Made by a program: the position numbers and the translations under genes. Positions 17,458 to 25,738 of a stretch of 64,000 bases of DNA are shown piece after piece. The DNA comes from Amycolatopsis benzoatilytica AK 16/65 (GTDB lineage Bacteria > Actinomycetota > Actinomycetes > Mycobacteriales > Pseudonocardiaceae). The notes below the pieces were generated by a model. That model saw only the letters and a program-made list of their open reading frames with translations. It did not search any database and was not told the DNA's origin. The stretch covers positions 5,544,367 to 5,608,366 of the forward strand of contig NZ_KB912942.1 of NCBI RefSeq assembly GCF_000383915.1. Reading direction: 5' to 3'. Positions within the stretch are counted from its first letter, which is position 1, and every line of letters starts with the position of its first letter.

Positions 17458-18261
17458 TCAGGTGCCGCTCAGCACCTTCGTCAGCCAGTCGCCGGAAGCC
17501 GGGATGGCCTTGCCGTTGACCGCGACGGTGGGAGTGCCGAAGCCGACCTGGCCGTTGCCGAAGTCTTGCGCGAGGTTCGGGTCCTTCTCGGTCGCCGCGA
17601 AGGCGGTGTGCAGCTGCTGGTTGTAGGTGCCCGCGTTGACGGTCTGCGCGAACTTCGGGTCGGTGATGCCGAGCTTCTGGCCGAGCTGGATCAGCTGGGC
17701 CTTGTCGTAGCCCCGGCTGCCTTCGGCCGGCTGGGCCTTGTACAGCGCGTCGTGGAACGCGGTGAACTTCTGCGAGTCCGCGGCGGCGAGCGCGGCGTTG
17801 GCCGAGTCCGTGGAGTAGCCCGCCGGGTCGGAGTTGTTGTCCAGCAGCGTCACCATGTGATAACGCACGGTGAGCTTTCCGTCGTTGACGGCCTTCTCCA
17901 TCGCCGGGCCGTACTGCTCCTGCAGCTTCGCGCAGTACGGGCACAGGAAGTCGGCGTACAGGTCGATTGTCTTCGGCGCGCCCGGCTTGCCGACCGACAC
18001 CACGACCCCGTCGCGTTTCTCCACCACTCCCGGCCCGAGCGTCGCGGTCGTGTTCGGCGCGATCGCGGTGTCCTGTGTGGCGTTCTTGCTCGAGTTGATC
18101 CAGAGCACGCCGCCGACGACCAGCGCCGCGATCACGACGACGGCCACGACCACCGCGATGACCTTGTTCCGGTCGCCGCTCGCGCCACGCGCCTGTGCGA
18201 CCGACTTCGCGGCCGCCGCCTGCTGCCGGCTCTTCCGCGCGTTGCGCGCAGCTCCACCCAC
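17458..18261 (-). CDS. Membrane-anchored DsbA-family thioredoxin-fold protein
   Basis: A 267-residue protein with a basic cytoplasmic N-terminus, one transmembrane helix (about residues 34-55, VIAVVVAVVVIAALVVGGV) and an extracytoplasmic thioredoxin-fold domain with the redox motif CPYC at residues 107-110 (ADFLCPYCAKLQ). A cis-proline segment FGTPTVAVNG is near the C-terminus. It probably oxidises or isomerises disulfides in exported proteins, or serves as a reductant carrier. The start is five bases downstream of the stop of the MauE-like gene, so the two are an operon and MauE is the likely membrane redox partner. Confidence 0.9.
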   Translation of the reverse strand: MGGAARNARKSRQQAAAAKSVAQARGASGDRNKVIAVVVAVVVIAALVVGGVLWINSSKNATQDTAIAPNTTATLGPGVVEKRDGVVVSVGKPGAPKTIDLYADFLCPYCAKLQEQYGPAMEKAVNDGKLTVRYHMVTLLDNNSDPAGYSTDSANAALAAADSQKFTAFHDALYKAQPAEGSRGYDKAQLIQLGQKLGITDPKFAQTVNAGTYNQQLHTAFAATEKDPNLAQDFGNGQVGFGTPTVAVNGKAIPASGDWLTKVLSGT

Positions 18262-18266
18262 TGTCC

Positions 18267-18809
18267 TTAATTCCCTTCCGCGTTACTGCCGGAGTAATCG
18301 GCCGGAATCCGGTCCGAGTCCTCGATGCTCTTTCCCCTGCCCCACCCGAGCCAGCGGTCGAGCGAAAACCACGTGCGCGGCCGCGCCAGCAGCCATATCG
18401 CGAGCAGCGCGAAACCGGTGTCCCGCAAGATCTCCTGCGGATACTCGGTCTGCCCGGCGGCCACCCGGCCGCCGCCGCCGAAGCAGCCGCAGTCGATGCT
18501 CAGCCCGCGCGCCCAGGACTGCGCGATGCCGGCGACCAGCACGGCGAGCAACACCACCGAGGCGCCCGCGATCCAGCGCGTGGCCAGCCCGGCCAGCAAC
18601 AGCACTCCGAGCACCATCTCGAGCAGCGGCAGCCCGGTCGCGACCGGCCGGACCAATACCTGCGGCAGGACGTCGTAAGCCTGCACGGCGATGTACGTCT
18701 GCCCTGGATCGGCCATCTTCACGCCGCCGGAAACGAGCCAGACGGCAGCCAGCCCGAGGCGGGCGAAAGTACCGATGGTGTCGAGTACGGGTTGGGGCAG
18801 TCGGCGCAC
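18267..18809 (-). CDS. MauE/DoxX-family redox-associated membrane protein
   Basis: A 180-residue polytopic protein with four hydrophobic helices and the paired-cysteine motif DCGCFGGGG around residue 110, which marks the MauE-type subgroup of DoxX proteins. MauE relatives are thought to pass electrons or disulfides to a periplasmic thioredoxin-like protein. The DsbA-like gene just downstream fits this role. The ATG at 18809 gives MRRLPQPVLDTIGTFARLG. The C-terminal tail (RGKSIEDSDRIPAD) is hydrophilic and probably cytoplasmic. The gene is divergent from the binding lipoprotein gene. Confidence 0.88.
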   Translation of the reverse strand: MRRLPQPVLDTIGTFARLGLAAVWLVSGGVKMADPGQTYIAVQAYDVLPQVLVRPVATGLPLLEMVLGVLLLAGLATRWIAGASVVLLAVLVAGIAQSWARGLSIDCGCFGGGGRVAAGQTEYPQEILRDTGFALLAIWLLARPRTWFSLDRWLGWGRGKSIEDSDRIPADYSGSNAEGN

Positions 18810-18875
18810 ACGCTTAGGCTAGCCGTCTGACCTGAGAACTCTGTGAGTACTCCTACCGGCGGAACGGGGGCGGCG

Positions 18876-19706
18876 ATGCGGCTGCGCGCACTGCTCGCTG
18901 CAGTGTTTCTGCTGGTCACGTGCGTGTCCTGCGGGTCGGGCCAGGTGTCGAAGGATGATCCGCTTCCCACCCGGGCGCGTGACGGCGACCACCTGACCAT
19001 CGGCGTCCGGTTCGACGTGCCAGGGCTTTCCCAGCGGACTCTCGACGGCCGGCTAGCCGGATTCGACGTCGATGTCGCCACGTACATCGCGCACGAACTG
19101 GGCGTCGACGCCGACCGCATCACCTGGCACGAGACCACTCCGGCGCACCGCGAGACCGACCTGGCCTCGGGTGCGGTGGACCTGGTGGTGGCCACCTACT
19201 CGATCACGGACAAGCGCAAGCAGCAGGTGAGCTTCGCCGGCCCGTACTTCGTCACCGGACAGGACCTGCTGGTGCGGCTCACCTCACCGGACATCACCGG
19301 CCCGGAAAGCCTCAACGGGCGCCGGCTGTGCTCGGTGCCCGGCACGACTTCCGCGCAGATGGTGAAGGACAAGTTCGCGCAGGCGGTGCAGCTGGTCGAG
19401 TACCCGCGTTATACCGATTGCGTCACCGCGCTGCTGGCGAACCAGGTCGACGCGGTCACCACGGACGCGGTGATCCTGGCCGGGTACGCCGCGCAGAATC
19501 CCGAGCTGCTGAGGGTGGCCGGGCGGCCGTTCTCCACCGAGCGGTACGGCGTCGGCCTTCGCAAGGGCGACACCGAGGGGCAGCGCGCGGTCGACGACGC
19601 CATCCGGAAGATGGTGTCGTCCGGTGCCTGGGCGAAGTCGCTGGCGGCCAACATCGGGCCGTCGAACTACCCGCTGCCGAAGCCACCGGAGATCACCGAG
19701 CAGTGA
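18876..19706 (+). CDS. Amino-acid ABC transporter-type substrate-binding lipoprotein (orphan)
   Basis: A 276-residue solute-binding protein of the SBP_bac_3 (GlnH/GluB-like) family. The signal peptide MRLRALLAAVFLLVTC carries a lipobox-like LVTC (a second Cys follows at VSC). Family features include LTIGVRFDVPGLS, GFDVDVATYIAHELG, and GAVDLVVATYSITDKRK, which contacts the ligand amino group. I prefer ATG 18876 with GGGGG just upstream; GTG 18843 would add 11 residues before the signal peptide. No permease or ATPase gene is nearby, so it either pairs with a remote transporter or acts as a sensor. Its stop overlaps the helicase start (GTGA). Confidence 0.85.
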   Translation: MRLRALLAAVFLLVTCVSCGSGQVSKDDPLPTRARDGDHLTIGVRFDVPGLSQRTLDGRLAGFDVDVATYIAHELGVDADRITWHETTPAHRETDLASGAVDLVVATYSITDKRKQQVSFAGPYFVTGQDLLVRLTSPDITGPESLNGRRLCSVPGTTSAQMVKDKFAQAVQLVEYPRYTDCVTALLANQVDAVTTDAVILAGYAAQNPELLRVAGRPFSTERYGVGLRKGDTEGQRAVDDAIRKMVSSGAWAKSLAANIGPSNYPLPKPPEITEQ

Positions 19707-22126
19707 CCGACCTCGCCTCGCTGCCGGACCTGCCCGTCCGTGCGGTGCTGCCGTCCGTGCTGAGCGCGCTCGACGACCACGGCACCGCGGTGCTCGTCGC
19801 CCCGCCCGGCACCGGCAAGACCACTCTCGTGCCGCTCGCCTTGAATCGCAGCGACGGCCGGGTCGTGGTCGCCGAACCGCGCCGGCTCGCCGCTCGGGCA
19901 GCGGCCGGGCGGATGGCCGCGCTGCTGGGCGAGCCGGTCGGCGAGACGGTCGGGTACGCGGTGCGCGGCGACCGGAAAGTCTCGTCGCGCACGCGGATCG
20001 AGGTGGTCACGTCGGGGCTGCTGGTGCGGCGGGTGCAGCACGATCCGGAGCTGCCCGGGGTGGCCACGGTGCTGCTGGACGAATGCCATGAACGTCATCT
20101 CGACGCCGATCTGCTGCTCGCGCTGCTGCTCGACGTTCGCGCGGGCCTGCGCGACGACCTGCGGCTGCTCGCGACGTCAGCGACCGTCGCGGCCGGACGG
20201 CTGGCCGAACTGCTCGGCGAGGCACCGGTGATCACTGCCCACGCGCGCACGTATCCGGTCGCGTTGAGCTATCGCGCGCCGGTCCGCGGGGAACGTCCGG
20301 AAGCGGCAGTGGCCTCCGCCGTCCGGACCGCGCTGTCCGAAGGGGACGGTGATGTGCTGGCGTTTCTCCCGGGTGCCGGGGAAATCGCGCGCACCGCTGC
20401 GTTGCTGAATTCACTGGACGCGGATGTGCTGCCGCTGCACGGACGGCTCTCCGCCGCCAGGCAGGACGAGGCGTTGCGTCCGCGCGACCGCCGGCGAGTG
20501 GTGTTGGCGACCGCCGTCGCGGAGTCGAGCCTGACGGTGCCGGGCGTCCGCGCCGTGGTGGATTCGGGCCTCGCGCGCGTTCCCCGGGTCGACCATCGGC
20601 GCGGTCTCGCCGGACTGGCCACCGTGCGGGTTTCCGCCGCGGTCGCGGAGCAACGCGCCGGCCGCGCCGGCCGGGAGGGACCGGGCCGCGCCTACCGCTG
20701 CTGGCCGGAGTACGAGCAGGCGACCCTGCCCGCGTATCCGGAACCGGAAATCCGCACCGCCGAACTCGCCCGGTTCGCGCTGGAACTCGCCTGCTGGTCC
20801 ACTCCGGACGGGAGCGGGCTCGCCTGGTGGGATCCGCCTGGCGAAGGCGCGCTCGCTGCCGCGCGGAGCCTGCTCCGCACCTTGGGCGCCACCACTGCGG
20901 ACGGCGCCGTCACTCCGCGCGGGCAGAAGATGGCAGACCTGGGCCTGCATCCCCGGTTAGCGCGTGCCCTGCTCGACGGCGCGGCGGCCGTGGGCACTCG
21001 TGCCGCCGCGGAGGTCGTTGCCCTGCTGGACGTCGGTGCGACTCTCGCCGACGTCGAAGGCGAGCTTCGCCGGCTCCGGTCCGCGCAGGACGATGCGGCT
21101 CGCCGCTGGCGACGGGAAGCGAAGCGGCTGGCGTCCCTTGTCGACTCTCCAGGCGGCGGCACCTCCGCCGACGCCGCCCTGGTCGTCGCACTCGCCCACC
21201 CGGAACGGCTGGCGCGCCGACGGTCCGGCTCCGCCCCGGTCTACCTGATGGCCAGCGGCACCGCCGCCGAGCTGCCAAGCGGCAGCGGCTTGGCCGACGC
21301 GGAGTGGCTGGCGGTCGCCGAAGCCACCCGCGACCCGGGCCGCGCGCACGGGACCATCCGGCTCGCCGCGGCCGCCGACGAATCCGTGGCGACCCGAGCC
21401 GCGCCGGCCCTGGTGTCCGAAATGAACGAGGTGCGGTGGGACGGCGACGTGGTCGCCCGGCACGTGCGCCGCCTCGGCGCGATCGTGCTGTCGTCGAAGC
21501 CGTTGCGCGAACCGGATCCGCAGCTGGTGCACGACGCGCTGGTGACCGGTCTGCGCGCCGAAGGGCTGGGCTTGCTGCGCTGGACCAAGGACGGCACCCG
21601 GCTCCGGGAGCGCCTGGACTTCCTGCACCGCGTCCTGGGCGAGCCATGGCCGTCGACAACCGACGAAGCCCTGCTGTCCACTGTGGACGAATGGTTGGAT
21701 CTCTCCCGCGCCCGCCGCCAAGCCGACCTGGCGAACATCGACGCCGGGGCCGCCCTGCGCGGCCTGCTTCCCTGGCCGGAAGCGGCCCGGCTCGACGAAC
21801 TGGCCCCGGACCGGCTGGAAGTCCCGTCCGGCTCGCACTATCGCGTGGACTACCACGGTGACCAGCCGGTGCTGGCCGTGAAGCTGCAGGAAACGTTCGG
21901 CTGGACCGAAACGCCCGCACTGGCCGACGGCCGCGTCCCGGTGGTGTTGCACCTGCTGTCCCCCGCCGGCCGCCCTGCGGCCGTCACCGCGGACCTGGAA
22001 TCCTTCTGGCGCAACGGCTATCCGGCGGTCCGGGCTGATCTGCGCGGCCGCTACCCGAAACACCCGTGGCCGGAGGATCCGGCGAGCGCCAAGCCAACCC
22101 GGCACCCGACGCGCCGCTCGGGCTGA
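19703..22126 (+). CDS. hrpB: ATP-dependent RNA helicase HrpB (DEAH/DExH family)
   Basis: An 807-residue superfamily 2 helicase. Motif I is APPGTGKTTLVPLAL, motif II is LLDECHERHLDADL (a DECH box), motif III is ATSATV and motif VI is EQRAGRAGREGPGR. The long C-terminal part includes the HrpB-specific domain near PSGSHYRVDYHGDQPVLAVKLQE. I start at GTG 19703 because it overlaps the preceding stop and the protein begins right before the helicase core (TDLASLPDLPVRAVLPSVL). HrpB is widespread but its RNA target is poorly defined. Translational coupling to a solute-binding lipoprotein is probably incidental. Confidence 0.93.
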   Translation: MTDLASLPDLPVRAVLPSVLSALDDHGTAVLVAPPGTGKTTLVPLALNRSDGRVVVAEPRRLAARAAAGRMAALLGEPVGETVGYAVRGDRKVSSRTRIEVVTSGLLVRRVQHDPELPGVATVLLDECHERHLDADLLLALLLDVRAGLRDDLRLLATSATVAAGRLAELLGEAPVITAHARTYPVALSYRAPVRGERPEAAVASAVRTALSEGDGDVLAFLPGAGEIARTAALLNSLDADVLPLHGRLSAARQDEALRPRDRRRVVLATAVAESSLTVPGVRAVVDSGLARVPRVDHRRGLAGLATVRVSAAVAEQRAGRAGREGPGRAYRCWPEYEQATLPAYPEPEIRTAELARFALELACWSTPDGSGLAWWDPPGEGALAAARSLLRTLGATTADGAVTPRGQKMADLGLHPRLARALLDGAAAVGTRAAAEVVALLDVGATLADVEGELRRLRSAQDDAARRWRREAKRLASLVDSPGGGTSADAALVVALAHPERLARRRSGSAPVYLMASGTAAELPSGSGLADAEWLAVAEATRDPGRAHGTIRLAAAADESVATRAAPALVSEMNEVRWDGDVVARHVRRLGAIVLSSKPLREPDPQLVHDALVTGLRAEGLGLLRWTKDGTRLRERLDFLHRVLGEPWPSTTDEALLSTVDEWLDLSRARRQADLANIDAGAALRGLLPWPEAARLDELAPDRLEVPSGSHYRVDYHGDQPVLAVKLQETFGWTETPALADGRVPVVLHLLSPAGRPAAVTADLESFWRNGYPAVRADLRGRYPKHPWPEDPASAKPTRHPTRRSG

Positions 22127-22181
22127 CCCTTCGTCAGTGGCCGCCGGTTCTCCCGCGCACGACCACCCTTGTCTAAAGTCA
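22124..22181 (+). promoter_or_regulatory. Two TGAC/GTCA-type inverted repeats upstream of the ABC exporter (candidate operators)
   Basis: TGACCCTTCGTCA (22124-22136, overlapping the helicase stop) and TGTCTAAAGTCA (22170-22181) resemble the perfect TGACGAAAGTCA at 27940-27951 in front of the two-component genes. The similarity suggests that the NarL-type regulator encoded at 25710-26357 controls the exporter and itself. This is inference from sequence pattern only. Confidence 0.4.
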
Positions 22182-22242
22182 GGGGTCGCCCCGGCCGGTC
22201 GACCGATGCCCGCGCCGCTGCCCCGGGCGCAGACTTCGCCCT

Positions 22243-23157
22243 ATGATCACGTTTCGCGGATTGACGAAGCGCTACGGCGGGAAAACCGTTGTCAAGAATC
22301 TCACCTCGGTCGTCGGGGCAGGGGCGGTGACCGGGTTCCTCGGCCCCAACGGCGCGGGCAAGTCCACCACCATGCGGATGACAGTCGGGCTGGACCGGCC
22401 GGACTCCGGCAGCGTCCTGATCCGCGGCAAGCCGTACGCGGAGCTGCGGTTTCCGCTGCGCGAGGTCGGCACGCTGCTGGACGCGAAGGCCGTCCATCCC
22501 GGCCGTAGCGCGGGCAAACACCTGCTGGCGATGGCGCGCAGCAACGGCATCGCCGCCAGCCGGGTCGAGGAAGTCCTGGCCACCGTCGGGCTGAGCGACG
22601 TCGCGGGCAAGCGCGCGGGCGCGTTCTCGCTCGGCATGAGCCAGCGGCTCGGCATCGCCGGCGCCCTGCTCGGCGACCCGGGAGTGCTGATGTTCGACGA
22701 GCCGGTCAACGGCCTCGATCCGGACGGCGTCCTCTGGGTCCGGCAGCTGATGCGTTCGCTGGCCGACGAGGGCCGGACAGTGTTCGTGTCCAGCCATTTG
22801 ATGAGCGAAATGCAGCTGACCGCGGACCACCTGCTGGTCATCGGCAAGGGCAAACTCCTGGCCGACGCGGCGACCGCTGACTTCATCGCGGGCAACTCGA
22901 GCAGATCTGTCGCGGTGCTGGCCCCGGACCCGGTCGAGCGCGCTCGGCTGGCCGACCGGCTTGGCGCCGACGGCCGCACGGTGCTGCCAGGCGAAGGCGA
23001 AGAGCTGCTCGTGCGCGAGGTCAGCGTCGCCGAGGTGGGCGACCTCGCGCACCGGCTGGGCACGCGGCTGCACGGGCTCGGCGAACGGACCGCCTCGCTG
23101 GAGCAGGCGTACCTGGAACTGACTGCCGGCTCAGTGGAATACGGGGTGACCGCATGA
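22243..23157 (+). CDS. ABC-2 type exporter ATP-binding protein
   Basis: A 304-residue ABC ATPase of the DrrA/CcmA-like drug-exporter group. Walker A is GPNGAGKST, the signature region reads FSLGMSQRLGIAGALLG, Walker B is VLMFDEPVNGLDPDG, and the H-loop is FVSSHLMSEM. The C-terminal 80 residues form the extra domain usual for this group. The start codon ATG 22243 follows a 116-bp gap holding two possible operators. The stop overlaps the permease start by four bases. Together they form an efflux system; the substrate is unknown, but peptides or antibiotics are common for such pairs beside a NarL-type two-component system. Confidence 0.93.
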   Translation: MITFRGLTKRYGGKTVVKNLTSVVGAGAVTGFLGPNGAGKSTTMRMTVGLDRPDSGSVLIRGKPYAELRFPLREVGTLLDAKAVHPGRSAGKHLLAMARSNGIAASRVEEVLATVGLSDVAGKRAGAFSLGMSQRLGIAGALLGDPGVLMFDEPVNGLDPDGVLWVRQLMRSLADEGRTVFVSSHLMSEMQLTADHLLVIGKGKLLADAATADFIAGNSSRSVAVLAPDPVERARLADRLGADGRTVLPGEGEELLVREVSVAEVGDLAHRLGTRLHGLGERTASLEQAYLELTAGSVEYGVTA

Positions 23158-23912
23158 CGAAGCTCGCGATTTCCGCGGAGTGGACGAAGTTCTGGTCAGT
23201 GCGCGCCACCTGGTGGTGCCTGCTCGGCGGCGCGCTGCTGATGGTGTTCTACACCGTCGTTTCCGGCGTTTCCCAGCACCTCGGCGACGGCCATCCGAAC
23301 TCGGCGCACGGCATCGTGCTGGCCGGAGCGGTGTACTTGGTCGAGTTCTGCGTGGTGTCGGTCGCGACGCTGTTCGTGACCAGCGAGTACACCAGCGGCT
23401 CGATCCGCTCGACGCTGCAATGGGTTCCGGTCCGGCCGCGGGTGACCGTGGCGAAGGCCGCGGTGCTGGTTCCAGTGCTGTTCGGGTACGGCGTGCTGGT
23501 GGCGTCGCTGGGCATGGCGGCGAGCACTGTCTCGATGGGCGGGGCCGGTGCGCCCACCTCGGTCGCGCAGGGCACGGTGACCGCGGTCGGCATGGGCGCG
23601 TTCTTCGCGTTCCTCGGATTGCTGGCGATGGGCATCTCGTTCGCCCTGCGCAGCGCGGCGGGCACGTTGGTGACGGTGATGGTGTTGTTGCTGCCGCTGC
23701 CGATGCTGGTGTCGGCATACGTGATCAGGGGAGCGATGGACTACTTCCCCGCGTTCGCCGGGGCCAACGCGATGGTGCCGGGCGGGGAGGTCAATCCGTT
23801 GCTGGGCAACGAGCCGCCATACCAGTCTTGGGTGGGGATCGTGGTCTGCCTGGCCTGGGGAATCGCGGGACTGGCGGCGGGGACGGCGTTGCTGCGGCGG
23901 CGCGACGCTTGA
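23154..23912 (+). CDS. ABC-2 type exporter permease
   Basis: A 252-residue membrane protein with six predicted helices, matching ABC-2 family permeases (N-terminal ISAEWTKFWSVRATWWCLL, VTSEYTSGSIRSTLQWVP, SFALRSAAGTLVTVMVLLLPLP). EYTSGSIRSTL is the typical cytoplasmic coupling segment. The start overlaps the ATPase gene (ATGA), so both subunits are made from one mRNA. A strong hairpin (23915-23952) follows the stop. The gene is convergent with the TetR gene. Confidence 0.92.
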   Translation: MTKLAISAEWTKFWSVRATWWCLLGGALLMVFYTVVSGVSQHLGDGHPNSAHGIVLAGAVYLVEFCVVSVATLFVTSEYTSGSIRSTLQWVPVRPRVTVAKAAVLVPVLFGYGVLVASLGMAASTVSMGGAGAPTSVAQGTVTAVGMGAFFAFLGLLAMGISFALRSAAGTLVTVMVLLLPLPMLVSAYVIRGAMDYFPAFAGANAMVPGGEVNPLLGNEPPYQSWVGIVVCLAWGIAGLAAGTALLRRRDA

Positions 23913-23914
23913 CG

Positions 23915-23952
23915 GGCGAGGGTCCCCCGGCTGCTCCCGGGGGACCCTCGCC
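23915..23952. terminator. Bidirectional hairpin terminator between ABC exporter and TetR genes
   Basis: Perfect 16-base arms GGCGAGGGTCCCCCGG and CCGGGGGACCCTCGCC with a six-base loop lie 3 bp after the permease stop and 43 bp before the convergent TetR stop. No U-tract is present, as is usual for actinobacterial terminators. Confidence 0.75.
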
Positions 23953-23994
23953 TCCCGCGGAAGCCCGCCGGGGGACGCCGCCCCTACGTCGTCG

Positions 23995-24546
23995 TCAAGC
24001 CGCCGCCAGCCCCAGTCCGGACAGCACCGCCCGGGCTCCCTCGACCAGCTCCTTCTCCCTCGGCGGGTTCAACGACCCGGACCCCGCCAGCGCGTCGAAG
24101 ATCGACCCGTCCATCCACCCGATCACCGTTCGCGTGTGCGCCTCCGGCGTCGAAGACCCGGCCGCCGCGAGGACTTCCGCGCAGCGTCGCCGCAACTCCA
24201 CCCCGCCCGCGTCGTACCGCGCCCGCAGCTCCGGCCGTCGCACCGACTCCAGCGCGAACTCGTACCGCGCGAGCATCCGGGTCCGGCCGACCGTGATCGA
24301 CCGGTGCACCACCGCGCCGAGGAACTCCGCCAGCTTCCCCGGCGGGGGCGCGACCTCGGCCTCGTCCAGCGCGACCATCCGGTCCGCGGCCAGTTCCAGC
24401 AGCGCCAGTCGCGTCCGCGCGTAGTACGACGTCGAACCGGCGGGCAGCCCCGCCGTCCGGTCGACCGCCCGGTGGGTCAGCCCGCGCATCCCTTCGGCGG
24501 CGATCACTGCGATCGCCGCGTCGCCGATCACGGCAATCCGTTCCAC
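23995..24546 (-). CDS. TetR-family transcriptional regulator of the FAD monooxygenase
   Basis: A 183-residue regulator with an N-terminal helix-turn-helix (IAVIAAEGMRGLTHRAVDRTAGLPAGSTSYYARTR) where GLPAGSTSYYAR is the recognition helix. The C-terminal domain (TetR_C type) would bind the ligand. I use GTG 24546 (VERIAVIGDAA); another GTG three codons upstream is possible. It is divergent from the monooxygenase gene, and the 52-bp spacer holds overlapping palindromes that fit a TetR operator. Repression of both genes until a substrate-like ligand binds is the expected mode. Confidence 0.88.
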   Translation of the reverse strand: MERIAVIGDAAIAVIAAEGMRGLTHRAVDRTAGLPAGSTSYYARTRLALLELAADRMVALDEAEVAPPPGKLAEFLGAVVHRSITVGRTRMLARYEFALESVRRPELRARYDAGGVELRRRCAEVLAAAGSSTPEAHTRTVIGWMDGSIFDALAGSGSLNPPREKELVEGARAVLSGLGLAAA

Positions 24547-24563
24547 CCCTCGAACCCTACAGG

Positions 24564-24589
24564 TGTAGAGTCCTCTACAGAAGTAGAGG
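24564..24589 (+). promoter_or_regulatory. Overlapping palindromic operators between TetR and monooxygenase genes
   Basis: TGTAGAG-TC-CTCTACA (24564-24579) is a perfect inverted repeat, and CCTCTAC-AGAA-GTAGAGG (24572-24589) overlaps it. Both fit a TetR dimer site placed over the divergent promoters and just before the ribosome site AGGAGG (24587-24592) of the monooxygenase. Confidence 0.72.
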
Positions 24590-24598
24590 AGGCGGCGG

Positions 24599-25738
24599 AT
24601 GGCTTCGCGACACGCGCTCGTGGTCGGCGGCGGCATCGGCGGACTCGCCGCGGCGATCGGGCTGCACCGGGTCGGCTGGCAGGTCACCGTGCTGGAACGG
24701 GCATCGGAACTCACTGCCATCGGCGCGGGGATCTCGTTGTGGCCCAACGCGCAACGCGCGCTCGCCGAGCTCGGCGTCAACGCGCGGATCGCACCGCAGA
24801 GCGGCGGCGGCCTGGTCGACTGGCGCGGTCGGCGGCTGGCCAGCTGGGACGCGGACGCCTTCGTCCGCAGCCACGGCCTGCCGCTGGGTGCGATCCACCG
24901 GGCGAAACTGATCGAAGCACTCCGCTCCGCGCTGCCGGCGGAATCTCTGAAAACCGGCGTTGAAGTCACCGCCGCCGAGCCGTCCGGCATCGTCCGCTGC
25001 GACGACGGCGAACTCGAAGCCGACCTGATCGTGGCCGCCGACGGCATCAACAGCCCGATCCGCCAGCAGCTGTTCCCGGCCGCCCGCGTCGCCTACAGCG
25101 GCGGCGCGGCGTTCCGCGGGATCGCGAAACTTCCGCTGTCCCCCAGCCTGAGCACCACCTGGGCGGCCGGTACCGAGATCGGCATTCTGCCGCTGCCGGA
25201 CGACGAGGTGTACTGGTGGGTCTGCGAGGCCCGGCCCGCCGGGATCGGCCACGAGGACAACCGGGCGTACCTGCGCGAAAAGTACGGTCGGTGGCACGAG
25301 CCGATCGGGCAGCTCATCGACGCGACCCCGGAAATCCTCCGGCACGACCTGCAGCACTTGGCCACCCCGCTGCCCAGCTACGTCCGAGGCAAGATCGCGC
25401 TGCTCGGGGATTCCGCGCACGCGATGCCGCCGTTTCTTGGCCAAGGCGGCTGTCAAGCGCTGGAAGACGCGGTGGTGCTGGCGGAGCATGCCGGAAAGTC
25501 CACTGTGGAGGCCGCGTTGCGCGGCTACGACACCGAACGCAGGCCGCGCACGCAGAAGGTCACCAAAGCGTCCATGCGGGCCGGGGCGAGCGGACCGCTG
25601 CTGCGCAACCCGGCGGCCGTCGCGCTCCGCGCCGCGTTCACCCGGCTGCTGCCGTCCGCGGTCACCACCCGGATCGGCGCGAGCGTCAGCCGGTGGGAAC
25701 CGCCGAAGCTCACACCAGTCCCGCCTCGAACGCGGTGA
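24599..25738 (+). CDS. FAD-dependent monooxygenase (salicylate/kynurenine hydroxylase-like)
   Basis: A 379-residue class A flavoprotein monooxygenase. The FAD Rossmann motif GGGIGGLAAAIGLHRVGWQVTVLER is at the N-terminus, the DG motif appears in IVAADGINSPIRQQLF, and the GD motif in ALLGDSAHAMPPFLGQGGCQALED. GISLWPNAQRAL is typical of hydroxylases acting on small aromatics. AGGAGG precedes the ATG by six bases. Divergent TetR control suggests induction by its substrate or a related toxin (detoxification, or an antibiotic-modifying role as for some TetX-like enzymes). The last 29 bases overlap the convergent response regulator gene. Confidence 0.92.
   Translation: MASRHALVVGGGIGGLAAAIGLHRVGWQVTVLERASELTAIGAGISLWPNAQRALAELGVNARIAPQSGGGLVDWRGRRLASWDADAFVRSHGLPLGAIHRAKLIEALRSALPAESLKTGVEVTAAEPSGIVRCDDGELEADLIVAADGINSPIRQQLFPAARVAYSGGAAFRGIAKLPLSPSLSTTWAAGTEIGILPLPDDEVYWWVCEARPAGIGHEDNRAYLREKYGRWHEPIGQLIDATPEILRHDLQHLATPLPSYVRGKIALLGDSAHAMPPFLGQGGCQALEDAVVLAEHAGKSTVEAALRGYDTERRPRTQKVTKASMRAGASGPLLRNPAAVALRAAFTRLLPSAVTTRIGASVSRWEPPKLTPVPPRTR

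Noticed and set aside
19328..19702. N-terminal extension of HrpB overlapping the binding-protein gene
   Set aside because: This region encodes the C-terminus of the lipoprotein in another frame; GTG 19703 overlaps its stop and starts the conserved helicase.
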